DNA from: UBA8828 sp046315175 | Lineage (GTDB): Bacteria > Verrucomicrobiota > Verrucomicrobiia > Opitutales > UBA953 | NCBI GenBank assembly: GCA_046315175.1 | Contig: JBKDBK010000113.1 | Coordinates: forward strand, 1-19,410 | Direction of reading: 5' to 3' | DNA length: 19,410 nt | Shown: piece after piece, positions 1 through 8,041 of the stretch | Position numbering within the stretch: the first letter of the stretch is position 1 | Layout of the letters: each line of letters starts with the position of its first letter | Notes under the pieces: model-generated | What the model was told of the DNA's origin: nothing | What the model saw: only the letters and a program-made list of their open reading frames with translations | Databases searched by the model: none | Position numbers and translations under genes: made by a program

Positions 1-66
1 GCCGCCGGCCGGGTGGGCAAGGCCTGGCTCGGGTTCGTCCGCGAGTCCAAGCGGGGGTTGGCCTGA
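1..66 (+). CDS. C-terminal end of an unidentified protein (cut by window edge)
   Basis: Reading from base 1 gives 21 codons and a TGA stop (AAGRVGKAWLGFVRESKRGL, then A). Almost every codon ends in G or C, as in the confident genes of this window, which supports real coding sequence. The visible basic, aromatic tail is too short to assign to a family. The gene starts outside the window. It converges with the minus-strand genes at 159-1694, and the AT-rich inverted repeat just after its stop would serve as its terminator. Confidence 0.5.
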   Translation, partial: AAGRVGKAWLGFVRESKRGLA

Positions 67-67
67 G

Positions 68-173
68 AAGAATTCAGAGGAAAGAATTCAAAGTAAAGGA
101 AGGCGGAGGAGGCATAGCCTTGTTCCTGCTCGCAGATGCGACCTTTACTTTGATTTCTTTACTTTGATTTCTC
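68..173. repeat. AT-rich inverted repeat between convergent genes, possible bidirectional terminator
   Basis: The left arm at 81-99 (AAAGAATTCAAAGTAAAGG) and the right arm at 142-160 (CCTTTACTTTGATTTCTTT) are inverted repeats matching at 18 of 19 positions, separated by 42 bases. Both arms are partly doubled: the right arm continues with a second copy of TTTACTTTGATTTC at 158-171, and the left arm is preceded by a degenerate GAATTCAGAGGAA copy. The block is strikingly AT-rich against its surroundings. It lies between convergent genes and carries the TAA stop of the minus-strand gene ending at 159. A bidirectional terminator is the simplest reading; a remnant of a small mobile element is possible. 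Confidence 0.6.
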
Positions 174-686
174 ACCCAGAGGCAGCAGGTCGAGGTCGAG
201 CCGGGCGGGCACGCCGGAGATGCGGGCGAGCATGGCGCACTCATCGGGCGAGAGGCCGATACTCGCGTCGATGTCGCGCTTGGGGACGAACCACGTGCCG
301 TCACGCAGGAGGATGGCGGCGTCGCCGATGAGCGCCGCGCGTCCATCCGGCTTCTCGCGGCGACGGTAAAAGCGGACCTCGGCGATGTCCGCGAGCGGCA
401 TGAGCCGCTCCGGACCGCGGGCGTCGCGCCAACGCAGCGCCTGGTCGTCGAAGGCGAGATAGGCCCCGCACAGGTGAAGGACATAGGCACCCAGGGCGGC
501 CAGCGGCAGTCCGCAGATCAGCAGCAGGCGGCGCAGGTTCACGCCATGGCGCGCCTCGAAGGCCAGGCGGTAGGCGCGGTCGGCCTCGGCGCCGCCGACC
601 AAGCGGGACAGGGGCGTGGCCCCGAGGACCGCGCAAAGCCCCCACGCGAGGACGAAGGCCGCCAGCCAAGGGTTGTCCGAACGCAT
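159..686 (-). CDS. C-terminal portion of a split three-helix membrane protein (paralogue of the 936-1694 gene)
   Basis: The 175 residues from ATG at 686 (MRSDNPWLAAFVLAWGL...) align along their length with the second two thirds of the 936-1694 protein. Shared features are two hydrophobic helices, the LAFEARH(G/K)VN segment, FDxxALRWR, (L/I)ADIAEVR(F/W)Y, (L/F)xDGT and the tail GVPARLDLDLLPL. The upstream third of the same fold is encoded in another frame at 686-928. The stop of that frame and this ATG overlap as TGATG (688-684). Either translation reinitiates here and two polypeptides are made, or the gene is a frameshifted pseudogene, or there is a one-base sequence error. The open frame continues upstream of the ATG without homology, so 686 is the sensible start. 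The function of the family is not recognised; the soluble C-terminal part looks like a compact beta domain. Confidence 0.6.
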   Translation of the reverse strand: MRSDNPWLAAFVLAWGLCAVLGATPLSRLVGGAEADRAYRLAFEARHGVNLRRLLLICGLPLAALGAYVLHLCGAYLAFDDQALRWRDARGPERLMPLADIAEVRFYRRREKPDGRAALIGDAAILLRDGTWFVPKRDIDASIGLSPDECAMLARISGVPARLDLDLLPLGEKSK

Positions 687-928
687 CACGAGGTCGTCGG
701 GCGCCGCTCGGGCACCAGGCCCGAGACCTGCCAAAGCCCGCCGATCGCCAAGGTCGCCGGGGCCAGCGCGAAGTAGCTGAGCAGGGTCTGGCGGCGCTCG
801 TGGACCTTGCCGAGCCGGATGAGCTCCTCGTCGGTCACGCCCTCGGGCACCTCGTCGCGTCGCCGACGCGCGAAGGGCCGGACGAACCATATGAACAGCT
901 TCTCCTTGAGCCCGGGTGCCTCGATCAT
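686..928 (-). CDS. N-terminal portion of the split membrane protein (paralogue of 936-1694)
   Basis: These 80 residues (MIEAPGLKEKLFIWFVRPFA...) match the start of the 936-1694 protein: (K)E(K/R)LF.WF.RPF, then VPEGV(T/S)DEELIR.G, then one hydrophobic helix (LLSYFALAPATLAIGGLW). The frame stops at a TGA (688-686) inside a segment where the paralogue reads on through RRPDDI. The other frame supplies PDDLV at exactly that point, so a shift of one base back around the bases encoding RRP would restore a full-length protein. No classical slippery heptamer is visible there. The start lies 7 bases after the stop of the upstream paralogue, which suggests co-transcription and an origin by tandem duplication. 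Confidence 0.6.
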   Translation of the reverse strand: MIEAPGLKEKLFIWFVRPFARRRRDEVPEGVTDEELIRLGKVHERRQTLLSYFALAPATLAIGGLWQVSGLVPERRPTTS

Positions 929-935
929 GGCAAGG

Positions 936-1694
936 TCAGCGCTCCAACGGGAGCACGTCGAGGTCCAGCCTCGCGGGGACGCCGGCGGCCTCGGCCAGGC
1001 GAGCGCAGGCCTCCGGCGTCATGCCGAGGCTCATGAACCCGTCGGTGGACAGCAACCGGGTGCCGTCCTTGAAGATCACGCAGGCGGCGTTCCACCTGCG
1101 CGGGCCGCCGCGGGGCGTCTCCTTGCGAAGGTACCAGCGCACCTCCGCGATGTCGGCGATTGGCCGGCTATGCTCGGTGTAAAGGTGCCGCCAGCGTAGG
1201 GCGGTCCGGTCGAATGCGACAAAGTCATCGGCCGCCACGAGGAAGAGCGTCCCCATCGCAAGAACGATCACACCGAGCAAGGCGAGGGCATGGCGAACGT
1301 TGACCTTGTGCCTCGCCTCGAATGCCAGGCGTCTGACGCGATCGCCTTCGGCATCATGCCCGAAGACGAATCGCAGCGGGGTGATGAGGAGGATGAGCAT
1401 GAGCCCCATCGCCATGAAGACGGCCCCCACCCAGGGTGTGGAGGTCGAGAAATGGATGTCATCGGGCCGCCGGACAGCCGCGAGGCTGGTCAACGCGTGC
1501 AACTCGACCAAACCCCACGCCAGCAGGGCCCAGAGCAGGCAGCTGATGAGAAGGTTCCAAGGGCGTCCGGCGGCCTCGTCTCCCTTGCGGATCAGCTCCT
1601 CATCCGAGACGCCCTCGGGCACCGGCTCGGCCCGCTTGCCGAGGAACGGACGGAAGAACCACCAGAAGAGTCGCTCCTTGGGGTCGTCCGCCAT
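936..1694 (-). CDS. Three-helix membrane protein of unknown function (intact copy of a tandem pair)
   Basis: This is a 252-residue protein. An amphipathic basic N-terminus (KERLFWWFFRPFLGKR) and a VPEGVSDEELIRKGDEA motif are followed by hydrophobic segments near residues 46-70, 88-112 and 134-160. A cytosolic-looking domain of about 90 residues follows (FDRTALRWRHL, IADIAEVRWYLRKE, ACVIFKDGTRLLS, GVPARLDLDVLPL). The start is supported by alignment with the neighbouring copy, which begins with the same motif. The C-terminal domain has the alternating beta pattern of PH-like or DUF304-type domains in small membrane proteins, but this is a guess. There is no Shine-Dalgarno sequence: the leader ends CCCCTTCCGTTTCC just before ATG. 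It is followed after 7 bases by its split paralogue. Confidence 0.75.
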   Translation of the reverse strand: MADDPKERLFWWFFRPFLGKRAEPVPEGVSDEELIRKGDEAAGRPWNLLISCLLWALLAWGLVELHALTSLAAVRRPDDIHFSTSTPWVGAVFMAMGLMLILLITPLRFVFGHDAEGDRVRRLAFEARHKVNVRHALALLGVIVLAMGTLFLVAADDFVAFDRTALRWRHLYTEHSRPIADIAEVRWYLRKETPRGGPRRWNAACVIFKDGTRLLSTDGFMSLGMTPEACARLAEAAGVPARLDLDVLPLER

Positions 1695-1726
1695 GGAAAC
1701 GGAAGGGGCGCCGTCGCCGGCGCCCC
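1695..1726 (-). terminator. Hairpin terminator after the phosphorylase gene
   Basis: GGGGCGCCG (1705-1713) and CGGCGCCCC (1718-1726) form a perfect 9-bp stem with a 4-base loop. On the minus strand the stem is followed by TTCCGTTTCC, a moderately T-rich tail. It sits 7 bases beyond the stop of the gene at 1734-3068 and only 10 bases before the start of the next gene (1694), so it could also affect translation of that gene. Confidence 0.55.
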
Positions 1727-1733
1727 GTCTCGT

Positions 1734-3068
1734 TCAGGCGACGCGCTCGACGAGGAGCGGCGGGACGTTGGGCCGCTTCGGCGCGAGGCGGTAGGCGTCG
1801 CGCAGGTAGGGAAGCGCGGCCTCGACCTTGGACTCGTCGTTATAGTGGATCATGACGAGGGGCTCGCCCTGCTTGACCTGCGTGCCAACCTTGCGGATCT
1901 CGGTCACGCCGACGGACGGGTCGAGCGAGCCGTCCTTGAGGGTGGCGAGGAGGCGGACGCCCTGGGCGACCTTGCCGGCGTCGATGGTGTGGACGTAGCC
2001 GCGCTTGGGCGCGGGCAGCTTGCGGATGAACTTGGCCTTGGGGAACTTGGCGGGATCGTCGATCCAGTCGGTCTTGCCGCCCTGGGCGCGAACCATGGCC
2101 TTGAACTTCTCGAGGGCGGATCCGTCCTTGAGGTGACGCTCGACGGCCTGCTTGGCCGAGAGGGTGGAGCCGGCGACGCCGGCGAGGCGGACGACCTCCA
2201 TGCCGAGCTTCATGACGAGGTCCTGCAGGTCCTCGGGGCCCTCGCCCTTGAGGAGCTTGACCGCCTCGAGGATCTCGAGGCCGGTGCCCACGGCGTCGCC
2301 GAGGGGCTGGTTCATGTCGGTCACGAGGGCGACGCACTTGCGGTTGAGGCTGCGGGCGACGCGGGTGATGATGCGCGCGAGCTGCTTGGCCTGCTCGATG
2401 TCGCGGATGAAGGAGCCGTTGCCCCACTTGACGTCGACCACGAGGCCCTCGCAGCCCTCGGCGAGCTTGCGCGAGAGGATGCTGCCCGTGATGAGGGGGA
2501 GCGAGGGGATGGTCCCGGTGCGCTGGCGGAGGACGTAGAGCAGCTCGTCGGCGGGGGCGATTTCGGCGGACTGCTCGGTGAGGGCGCAGCCCACGCGCTC
2601 GAGCTGCGAGCGGAAGGCGTCGAGCGAGAGCTTCGTCTTGAAGCCGGGGATGGAGGCGAGCTTGTCGGCGGTCGAGATGACGTAGGCCTCGTCCTTGCCG
2701 CTCATGCCCGGCATGATGACGCCGGCGGCGGCGCCGAGCGCGGCGAGGACGATGGAGGTCTTGTCGCCCACGCCGCCGGTCGAGACCTTCGAGATCTTGG
2801 GCTGGGTGAGCCGGTCGAGGTCGATGTACTCGCCGGAGAGGCGAAGCTCCTCGGCGAAGGAGGCGGTCTCCTGGGCCGACATCTGCCGGAAGTAGATGGC
2901 CATGGCGAGGGCGGCCTGCTGGGCCTCCGGCATCTGGCTGTCCATGATGGAGTCGACGATGTAGCGGATCTCGTCGGCGGTGAACTCCTGCCCGTCGCGC
3001 TTCTTCTCGATGAGCGAGGTGTAGGAGGGCTTTTCCTTCTTCTTCAGATCGAGCAGTTTTTCGGCCAT
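1734..3068 (-). CDS. deoA: Thymidine / pyrimidine-nucleoside phosphorylase family protein
   Basis: The protein is 444 residues from MAEKLLDLKKK, close to the usual length of about 440; the frame is open for 26 more codons upstream, but family-like sequence begins here. Family members split (deoxy)thymidine or uridine with phosphate to give base and sugar-1-phosphate (pyrimidine salvage, cytosol). All three domains are recognisable: the helical N-terminus, the phosphate-binding glycine loop STGGVGDKTS (96-105), DELLYVLR (174-181), IPSLPLITGSILSRKLAEG (187-205), VDVKWGNGSF (211-220), and a C-terminal PYNP_C-type domain (GYVHTIDAGKVAQGVRLLA onward). Odd features are K-V-S-T in place of the usual K-H-S-T at 94-97, SGKDEAYVISTADKL (123-136) where the family signature reads SGRGLGHTGGTxDKL, and SRK instead of SKK at 199-201. 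It may be a divergent phosphorylase with changed specificity. The gene symbol marks the family only. Confidence 0.85.
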   Translation of the reverse strand: MAEKLLDLKKKEKPSYTSLIEKKRDGQEFTADEIRYIVDSIMDSQMPEAQQAALAMAIYFRQMSAQETASFAEELRLSGEYIDLDRLTQPKISKVSTGGVGDKTSIVLAALGAAAGVIMPGMSGKDEAYVISTADKLASIPGFKTKLSLDAFRSQLERVGCALTEQSAEIAPADELLYVLRQRTGTIPSLPLITGSILSRKLAEGCEGLVVDVKWGNGSFIRDIEQAKQLARIITRVARSLNRKCVALVTDMNQPLGDAVGTGLEILEAVKLLKGEGPEDLQDLVMKLGMEVVRLAGVAGSTLSAKQAVERHLKDGSALEKFKAMVRAQGGKTDWIDDPAKFPKAKFIRKLPAPKRGYVHTIDAGKVAQGVRLLATLKDGSLDPSVGVTEIRKVGTQVKQGEPLVMIHYNDESKVEAALPYLRDAYRLAPKRPNVPPLLVERVA

Positions 3069-3154
3069 AAGTGCTTGGAGATTCGTGGGATTGGGAAGAG
3101 GCCGACCCCTCGGGGCGGTCAACGCATCAAGCGAAGGCAACCCCAAAAGTCGAG

Positions 3155-3160
3155 ACTATA
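3155..3160 (-). promoter_or_regulatory. Possible -10 element upstream of the phosphorylase gene
   Basis: On the minus strand TATAGT lies about 87 bases upstream of the start at 3068, inside the 161-base spacer after ribD. This spacer includes the most AT-rich patch of the neighbourhood (3198-3230), where CACAAA (3198-3203) and TTTGTG (3221-3226) form an inverted repeat. No good -35 box stands at the right distance, so the call is tentative. Confidence 0.25.
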
Positions 3161-3229
3161 GTGAGACACCCCGGAGAGCGCACGGGGGTCGGTGTTGCAC
3201 AAAGCAATGAATTTAAGCGATTTGTGAAA

Positions 3230-4315
3230 CTAACATCTCCACTCGCCACTGAGGAGGGTGTCCTCTGCGTCGAGGGAGACCGGCTGCGGAGGCAGGGGAA
3301 CGGGATCGGCTAGCCAAGGGAGGCTTGCGGGATCGGCCTTTCCTGCCGGGGCGGTGTAGATCCAGGCGCGACCAAGGAGTCCGGAGCGAAGGACGGCCTG
3401 CCCGAGGGAAGGCCCGGGCTCGAGGAGGATGCCGACAATCCCCTCCCGGCCGGCCCGGGCGAGGACACCCTCGAGGAAGTCGCCGGCGGGAATTTCCCAG
3501 GGGGCGGAGCCGGTTGAGCGAACCCAATCGGCGTAGCTCGTGGGAGCGCGCGCGGGGTCGAGGGCGACGACGGTGCGCGCGCGGTGGGCGTCGGAGAACA
3601 GGGTGAGGTCGCCCCTGCCCTGCAGTCGCCCGGATCGGTCGAGGACGAGTCGGAGGGGGCAGGTGGCGCCCTCGGGGAGGCGGGCGGTGAGCGCGGGGTT
3701 GTCGGCCAGGACGGTGCCGGCGCCGACCGCGACGCAGGGGAAGAGGCGGCGCCAGCGCATGACGTCGGCGCGGGCGGCCTCGCCCGTGATCCAGCGCCGG
3801 CCGGGAAGCGGCACGGTGCGGCCGGTGGCGTCGCGCGCGACCTTCATCGCGAGGAGGGTCCGGCGGCGGGAGATCCAGTGGTTGAAGAGGAAGTTGAGCT
3901 CGCGGCAGGCGAGCTCGAGGGGGCCGTCGGCGAGCGCGACCTCGACGCCGGCGTCGCGCAGCAGCCGGATGCCCCGGCCGGCGTGGAGGGGATTGGGGTC
4001 GAGGGTGCCGATGACGACGCGGCGGATGCCGGCGGCGAGGAGGGCGTCGACGCACGGCGGCGTGCGGCCGTGGGTGCTGCAGGGCTCGAGGGTGACGTGC
4101 AGGGTGGCGCCGGGAAGGGGGCGGCGGCCGAGCGCCCGGAGCGCGGCGACCTCGGCGTGGGGCTCGCCGGCGCGGGCATGCCAGCCCTCGGCCACGACGG
4201 CGTCGGCCTCGGTGAGGACGGCGCCGACCATGGGGTTGGGATGGGTGTCGCCCCAGGCGCGGCGGGCGAGCTCGAGCGCGCGGGCGAGAGGACGGTCGGC
4301 GGGGCCGCCCGCCAT
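3230..4315 (-). CDS. ribD: Riboflavin biosynthesis protein RibD (deaminase / reductase)
   Basis: This is a 361-residue cytosolic protein of normal length. It acts on the GTP cyclohydrolase II product: the N-terminal domain deaminates the pyrimidine ring and the C-terminal domain reduces the ribosyl side chain with NADPH. Deaminase signatures are THPNPMVGAV (24-33), the zinc/proton-shuttle HAE (53-55) and PCSTHGRTPPC (78-88), with Cys79 and Cys88 as zinc ligands. The reductase half has LNFLFNHW, RRWITGEAAR (173-182) and AVGAGTVLADNPALTAR (196-212). The late reductase motifs are less canonical (LLEPGPSL where LLEGG is usual), so the second activity is slightly less certain. The gene starts 3 bases after the helicase stop and is surely co-transcribed with it. 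Other rib genes are not in the window. Confidence 0.93.
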   Translation of the reverse strand: MAGGPADRPLARALELARRAWGDTHPNPMVGAVLTEADAVVAEGWHARAGEPHAEVAALRALGRRPLPGATLHVTLEPCSTHGRTPPCVDALLAAGIRRVVIGTLDPNPLHAGRGIRLLRDAGVEVALADGPLELACRELNFLFNHWISRRRTLLAMKVARDATGRTVPLPGRRWITGEAARADVMRWRRLFPCVAVGAGTVLADNPALTARLPEGATCPLRLVLDRSGRLQGRGDLTLFSDAHRARTVVALDPARAPTSYADWVRSTGSAPWEIPAGDFLEGVLARAGREGIVGILLEPGPSLGQAVLRSGLLGRAWIYTAPAGKADPASLPWLADPVPLPPQPVSLDAEDTLLSGEWRC

Positions 4316-4318
4316 GGG

Positions 4319-5503
4319 TCAGCGGTTGCGCTTGCGCGCCACCGGGGCCGCCTTGCCGGTGGTGCTGAGGATGGGCTCCGAGTAGTAGCGGAAGCCCTCG
4401 AGCTTGCGGCGGGGGATGGGCTTGCCGAGGAGCAGCTCGATCTGCTGGAGGTGGTGGAGCTCGTCGGGCGAGAAGAGGGTGAAGGCCTCGCCCTCGGCGG
4501 AGGCGCGGCCGGTGCGGCCGATGCGGTGGACGTAGTCCTCGGGGTGCTCGGGGACGTTGTAGTTGATGACGTGGGTGACGCCGGTGATGTCGAGGCCGCG
4601 GCTGGCGATGTCGGTCGCGACGAGGATGGACAGCTTGCCGCCCTTGAAGTCCTTCAGCGCCTGGAGGCGCTCGGACTGGGAGCGGTCGGCGTGCATGGTG
4701 GCGACGGGGGTGCCGTGGCCCTCGATCCACTCGGCGATGCGGTCGGCGTCGCGCTTGGTGCGGGTGAAGACGATGACGGACCTGAAGTTGGAGGACTTGA
4801 GAAGCTGGAGGAGGAGGTCGTACTTCTGGAAGACGTCGACCGGGTAGAGGGCGTGGTCGACGGTCTCGGCGGCGGTCTGGCCGGTGCGGACGTCGACCGT
4901 CACGGGCTCGCGGAGGGCCCAGTTGGCGATCTTGCCAACGCGCTCGTCGGCCGTGGCGGAGAAGAGGAGGGTCTGGCGGTCCTTCGGGCAGAGGCGGATG
5001 ATGCGGGAGACGTCCTCGATGAAGCCCATGTCGAGCATGCGGTCGACCTCGTCGAGGATGAGGACCTGGACGGAGTCGAGGCGGAGGATCTTCTGCTCCT
5101 GGAGGTCGAGCAGGCGGCCCGGGGTGGCGATGACGACGTCGACCCCCGCCTTGAGGGCCTCGACCTGGGCGCCGTAGCCCACGCCGCCGTAGAGGAGGGC
5201 GGTGCGGGTGCCGAGGTGCTTGCCGTACTTGCGGAAGTTCTCATCCACCTGCACGGCCAGCTCGCGGGTGGGCACGAGGACGAGGCAGCGGGGCGCGCCG
5301 CCGGCGGCGCCGAGGCGCGAGAGGGTGGGCAGGGCGAAGGCGGCCGTCTTGCCGGTGCCGGTCTGGGCGGCGCCGATGAGGTCGCGGCCGGAGAGCACGA
5401 CGGGGATGGCCTGGGCCTGGATGGGCGTGGGGTTGACGTAGCCGCAGTCGGCGAGGGCGCGTTGCACGGGCTCGGACAGGCCCAGTTCGGAGAAGGTCGA
5501 CAT
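4319..5503 (-). CDS. DEAD-box ATP-dependent RNA helicase (RhlE-like)
   Basis: The protein is 394 residues when started at MSTFSELGLS. The frame is open for 31 codons upstream, but these do not resemble the family. It unwinds or remodels RNA duplexes using ATP. All core motifs are visible: FSELGLS with the Q-motif PTPIQ, motif I AQTGTGKT (46-53), PTRELA (78-83), GG, TPGR (127-130), motif II DEVD (151-154), SAT (182-184), ATDIASRGLD (296-305) and HRIGRTGR (326-333). Motif II is DEVD rather than DEAD. The C-terminal extension after the helicase core is short and basic (ARKRNR). The leader contains two hairpins (5525-5537 and 5553-5570), which could matter because cold-inducible helicase mRNAs are often leader-controlled. 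ribD follows after 3 bases. Confidence 0.93.
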   Translation of the reverse strand: MSTFSELGLSEPVQRALADCGYVNPTPIQAQAIPVVLSGRDLIGAAQTGTGKTAAFALPTLSRLGAAGGAPRCLVLVPTRELAVQVDENFRKYGKHLGTRTALLYGGVGYGAQVEALKAGVDVVIATPGRLLDLQEQKILRLDSVQVLILDEVDRMLDMGFIEDVSRIIRLCPKDRQTLLFSATADERVGKIANWALREPVTVDVRTGQTAAETVDHALYPVDVFQKYDLLLQLLKSSNFRSVIVFTRTKRDADRIAEWIEGHGTPVATMHADRSQSERLQALKDFKGGKLSILVATDIASRGLDITGVTHVINYNVPEHPEDYVHRIGRTGRASAEGEAFTLFSPDELHHLQQIELLLGKPIPRRKLEGFRYYSEPILSTTGKAAPVARKRNR

Positions 5504-5524
5504 CAGATGAATGCCCCAAGGGAA

Positions 5525-5570
5525 GCCCCGCGGGGGCGGAAAGGGAAGGCTAAACGCCCGCAAAGGCGTT
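5525..5570 (-). other. Two hairpins in the helicase leader
   Basis: GCCCC-GCG-GGGGC (5525-5537) and AACGCC-CGCAAA-GGCGTT (5553-5570) are perfect stems upstream of the helicase start at 5503. The second overlaps the -35 element of the divergent tRNA promoter. A role in RNA folding, attenuation or regulator binding is possible but not shown. Confidence 0.35.
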
Positions 5571-5597
5571 GACACTCCCCCGCCCTTCCCCTCCATT
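5569..5597 (+). promoter_or_regulatory. Probable promoter of tRNA-His
   Basis: A perfect TTGACA at 5569-5574 is followed after 17 bases by TCCATT (5592-5597), a weak -10. The tRNA begins 15 bases further on, a sensible distance for transcription start. The -10 matches the consensus at only three positions, so the assignment rests on the -35 and the spacing. Confidence 0.4.
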
Positions 5598-5612
5598 CCA
5601 ACCTCCCAGGAC

Positions 5613-5690
5613 GGTGGCTGTAGCTCAGTTGGTTAGAGCACTGGATTGTGATTCCGGGGGTCGCGGGTTCAAGTCCCGTCAGCCACCCCA
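5613..5690 (+). tRNA. tRNA-His (anticodon GTG)
   Basis: This is a complete cloverleaf. The acceptor arm GTGGCTG (5614-5620) pairs with CAGCCAC (5680-5686). The extra G-1 characteristic of tRNA-His is at 5613, opposite C73 at 5687. The anticodon stem CTGGA/TCCGG encloses loop TTGTGAT with anticodon GTG, the D arm reads AGCTCAGTTGGTTAGAGC, and the T arm is GCGGG-TTCAAGT-CCCGT. The CCA end (5688-5690) is encoded. It is a lone plus-strand gene between minus-strand genes and ends 8 bases before the stop of the convergent gene at 5699. Confidence 0.97.
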
Positions 5691-5698
5691 TCCTGGCG

Positions 5699-6214
5699 TC
5701 AGTGCGCCCCCTTCGATCGGAAATACCCGTCGATGGCGGCCTCGATGGCCCGGGTGAGCGCCTCGTGCTTGGCGCCGACCTCGGCGTCGAGCGCCTCGTC
5801 GCCGACCTGGGCGCCCTTGCGGAAGAGGCGGCCGCCCGTGAAGAGCTTCTGGGCGTACCAGGTCTGGCAGGAATAGCGGTAGCGGTAGCCGGCGGGGTAG
5901 GCCTCGATCTCGATGGAGAAGCTGTCGGCGGGATACCTGCCGCCGTCGAAGGTCCGGAGCTTGCCGCGGACAAACTCCTGGGCCTCGGCCGAGGTGCACT
6001 TGATGGTGCTGTCCATGATGCGTCCGGCGCCCTGGCCGTTGAAGCCGTTGTTGAAGTTGAACCTCATCCCGAAGAAGACGCCGGCGCGCACGCCGTTGAA
6101 GGCGGTGCCGGGCATGCCGGCGTAGAGGATGCCGAGCGTCACCAAGGGGATGACGACGAGCAGCAGGGCGCGGGCGGCGGGGTTGGGCTTCTGGTTGTCG
6201 ATGCGGACGGCCAT
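5699..6214 (-). CDS. Unknown single-pass membrane-anchored protein
   Basis: The protein is 171 residues from MAVRIDNQKPNPAARALL. I do not recognise the family. A short basic N-terminus precedes one hydrophobic helix (about residues 15-35, ALLLVVIPLVTLGILYAG), giving an N-terminal anchor with the rest probably exported. The C-terminal part contains FNFNNGFNGQG, a lone CTSAEAQEFV, IEIEAYPAGYRYRYSCQTWYAQKLF and a helical charged tail. The two cysteines outside the anchor could form a disulphide. An in-frame start 14 codons upstream exists but would put non-family-like Gly/Pro residues before the anchor. The leader has no SD (CCATTCCCTTCCC before ATG). The gene lies downstream of the groEL terminator and is probably transcribed separately. 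Confidence 0.7.
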   Translation of the reverse strand: MAVRIDNQKPNPAARALLLVVIPLVTLGILYAGMPGTAFNGVRAGVFFGMRFNFNNGFNGQGAGRIMDSTIKCTSAEAQEFVRGKLRTFDGGRYPADSFSIEIEAYPAGYRYRYSCQTWYAQKLFTGGRLFRKGAQVGDEALDAEVGAKHEALTRAIEAAIDGYFRSKGAH

Positions 6215-6241
6215 GGGAAGGGAATGGCCGAGGGCGCGCCC

Positions 6242-6308
6242 GGGGGCAACCCCCAAGAGGTCGGCGAGGGTGGGAGAATCGGCGCGGCGCCGGCCGGGGG
6301 AGCCGGCG
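6242..6308. other. Two hairpins between groEL and the 5699-6214 gene
   Basis: GGGGG-CAA-CCCCC (6242-6254) and CGCCGGC (6288-6294) with GCCGGCG (6302-6308) are perfect stems in the 158-base spacer, in addition to the groEL terminator. Neither has a T-run. They belong to the set of compact intergenic hairpins described in the findings. Confidence 0.4.
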
Positions 6309-6316
6309 GCGAGCCC

Positions 6317-6350
6317 GGAAAAGAAAGCGGCGCCCCGGGTGGGGCGCCGC
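6317..6350 (-). terminator. Intrinsic terminator of groESL
   Basis: GCGGCGCCCC (6327-6336) and GGGGCGCCGC (6341-6350) form a perfect 10-bp GC stem with a 4-base loop. On the minus strand it is followed by TTTCTTTTCC (6326-6317). It lies 22 bases beyond the groEL stop. This is the best intrinsic terminator in the window. Confidence 0.85.
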
Positions 6351-6372
6351 GCGCGGGAGACTCAGGCCGGGC

Positions 6373-8007
<1,635 letters not shown>

Positions 8008-8041
8008 GTGGGTGTTGGGTTAAGGGTGGGAGGGACGGGGT

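Noticed and set aside
700..715. Classical -1 programmed frameshift site in the split paralogue
   Set aside because: The bases there (CGGCGCCCGACG on the minus strand) do not form an X-XXY-YYZ heptamer and no strong downstream pseudoknot is evident.
1290..3161. Long plus-strand open frame antisense to the phosphorylase and the 936-1694 gene
   Set aside because: It mirrors the codon bias of the minus-strand genes (Asp/Glu/Gly/Leu-rich repeats of low complexity) and shows no family motif.
3213..4730. Arg/Pro-rich minus-strand open frame across ribD and the helicase
   Set aside because: Extremely Arg/Pro/His-rich out-of-frame translation overlapping two confident genes.
3584..5572. Long plus-strand open frame antisense to ribD and the helicase
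   Set aside because: Low-complexity Gly/Ala/Glu/Val sequence, a typical shadow frame of GC-rich genes; both genes on the other strand are certain.
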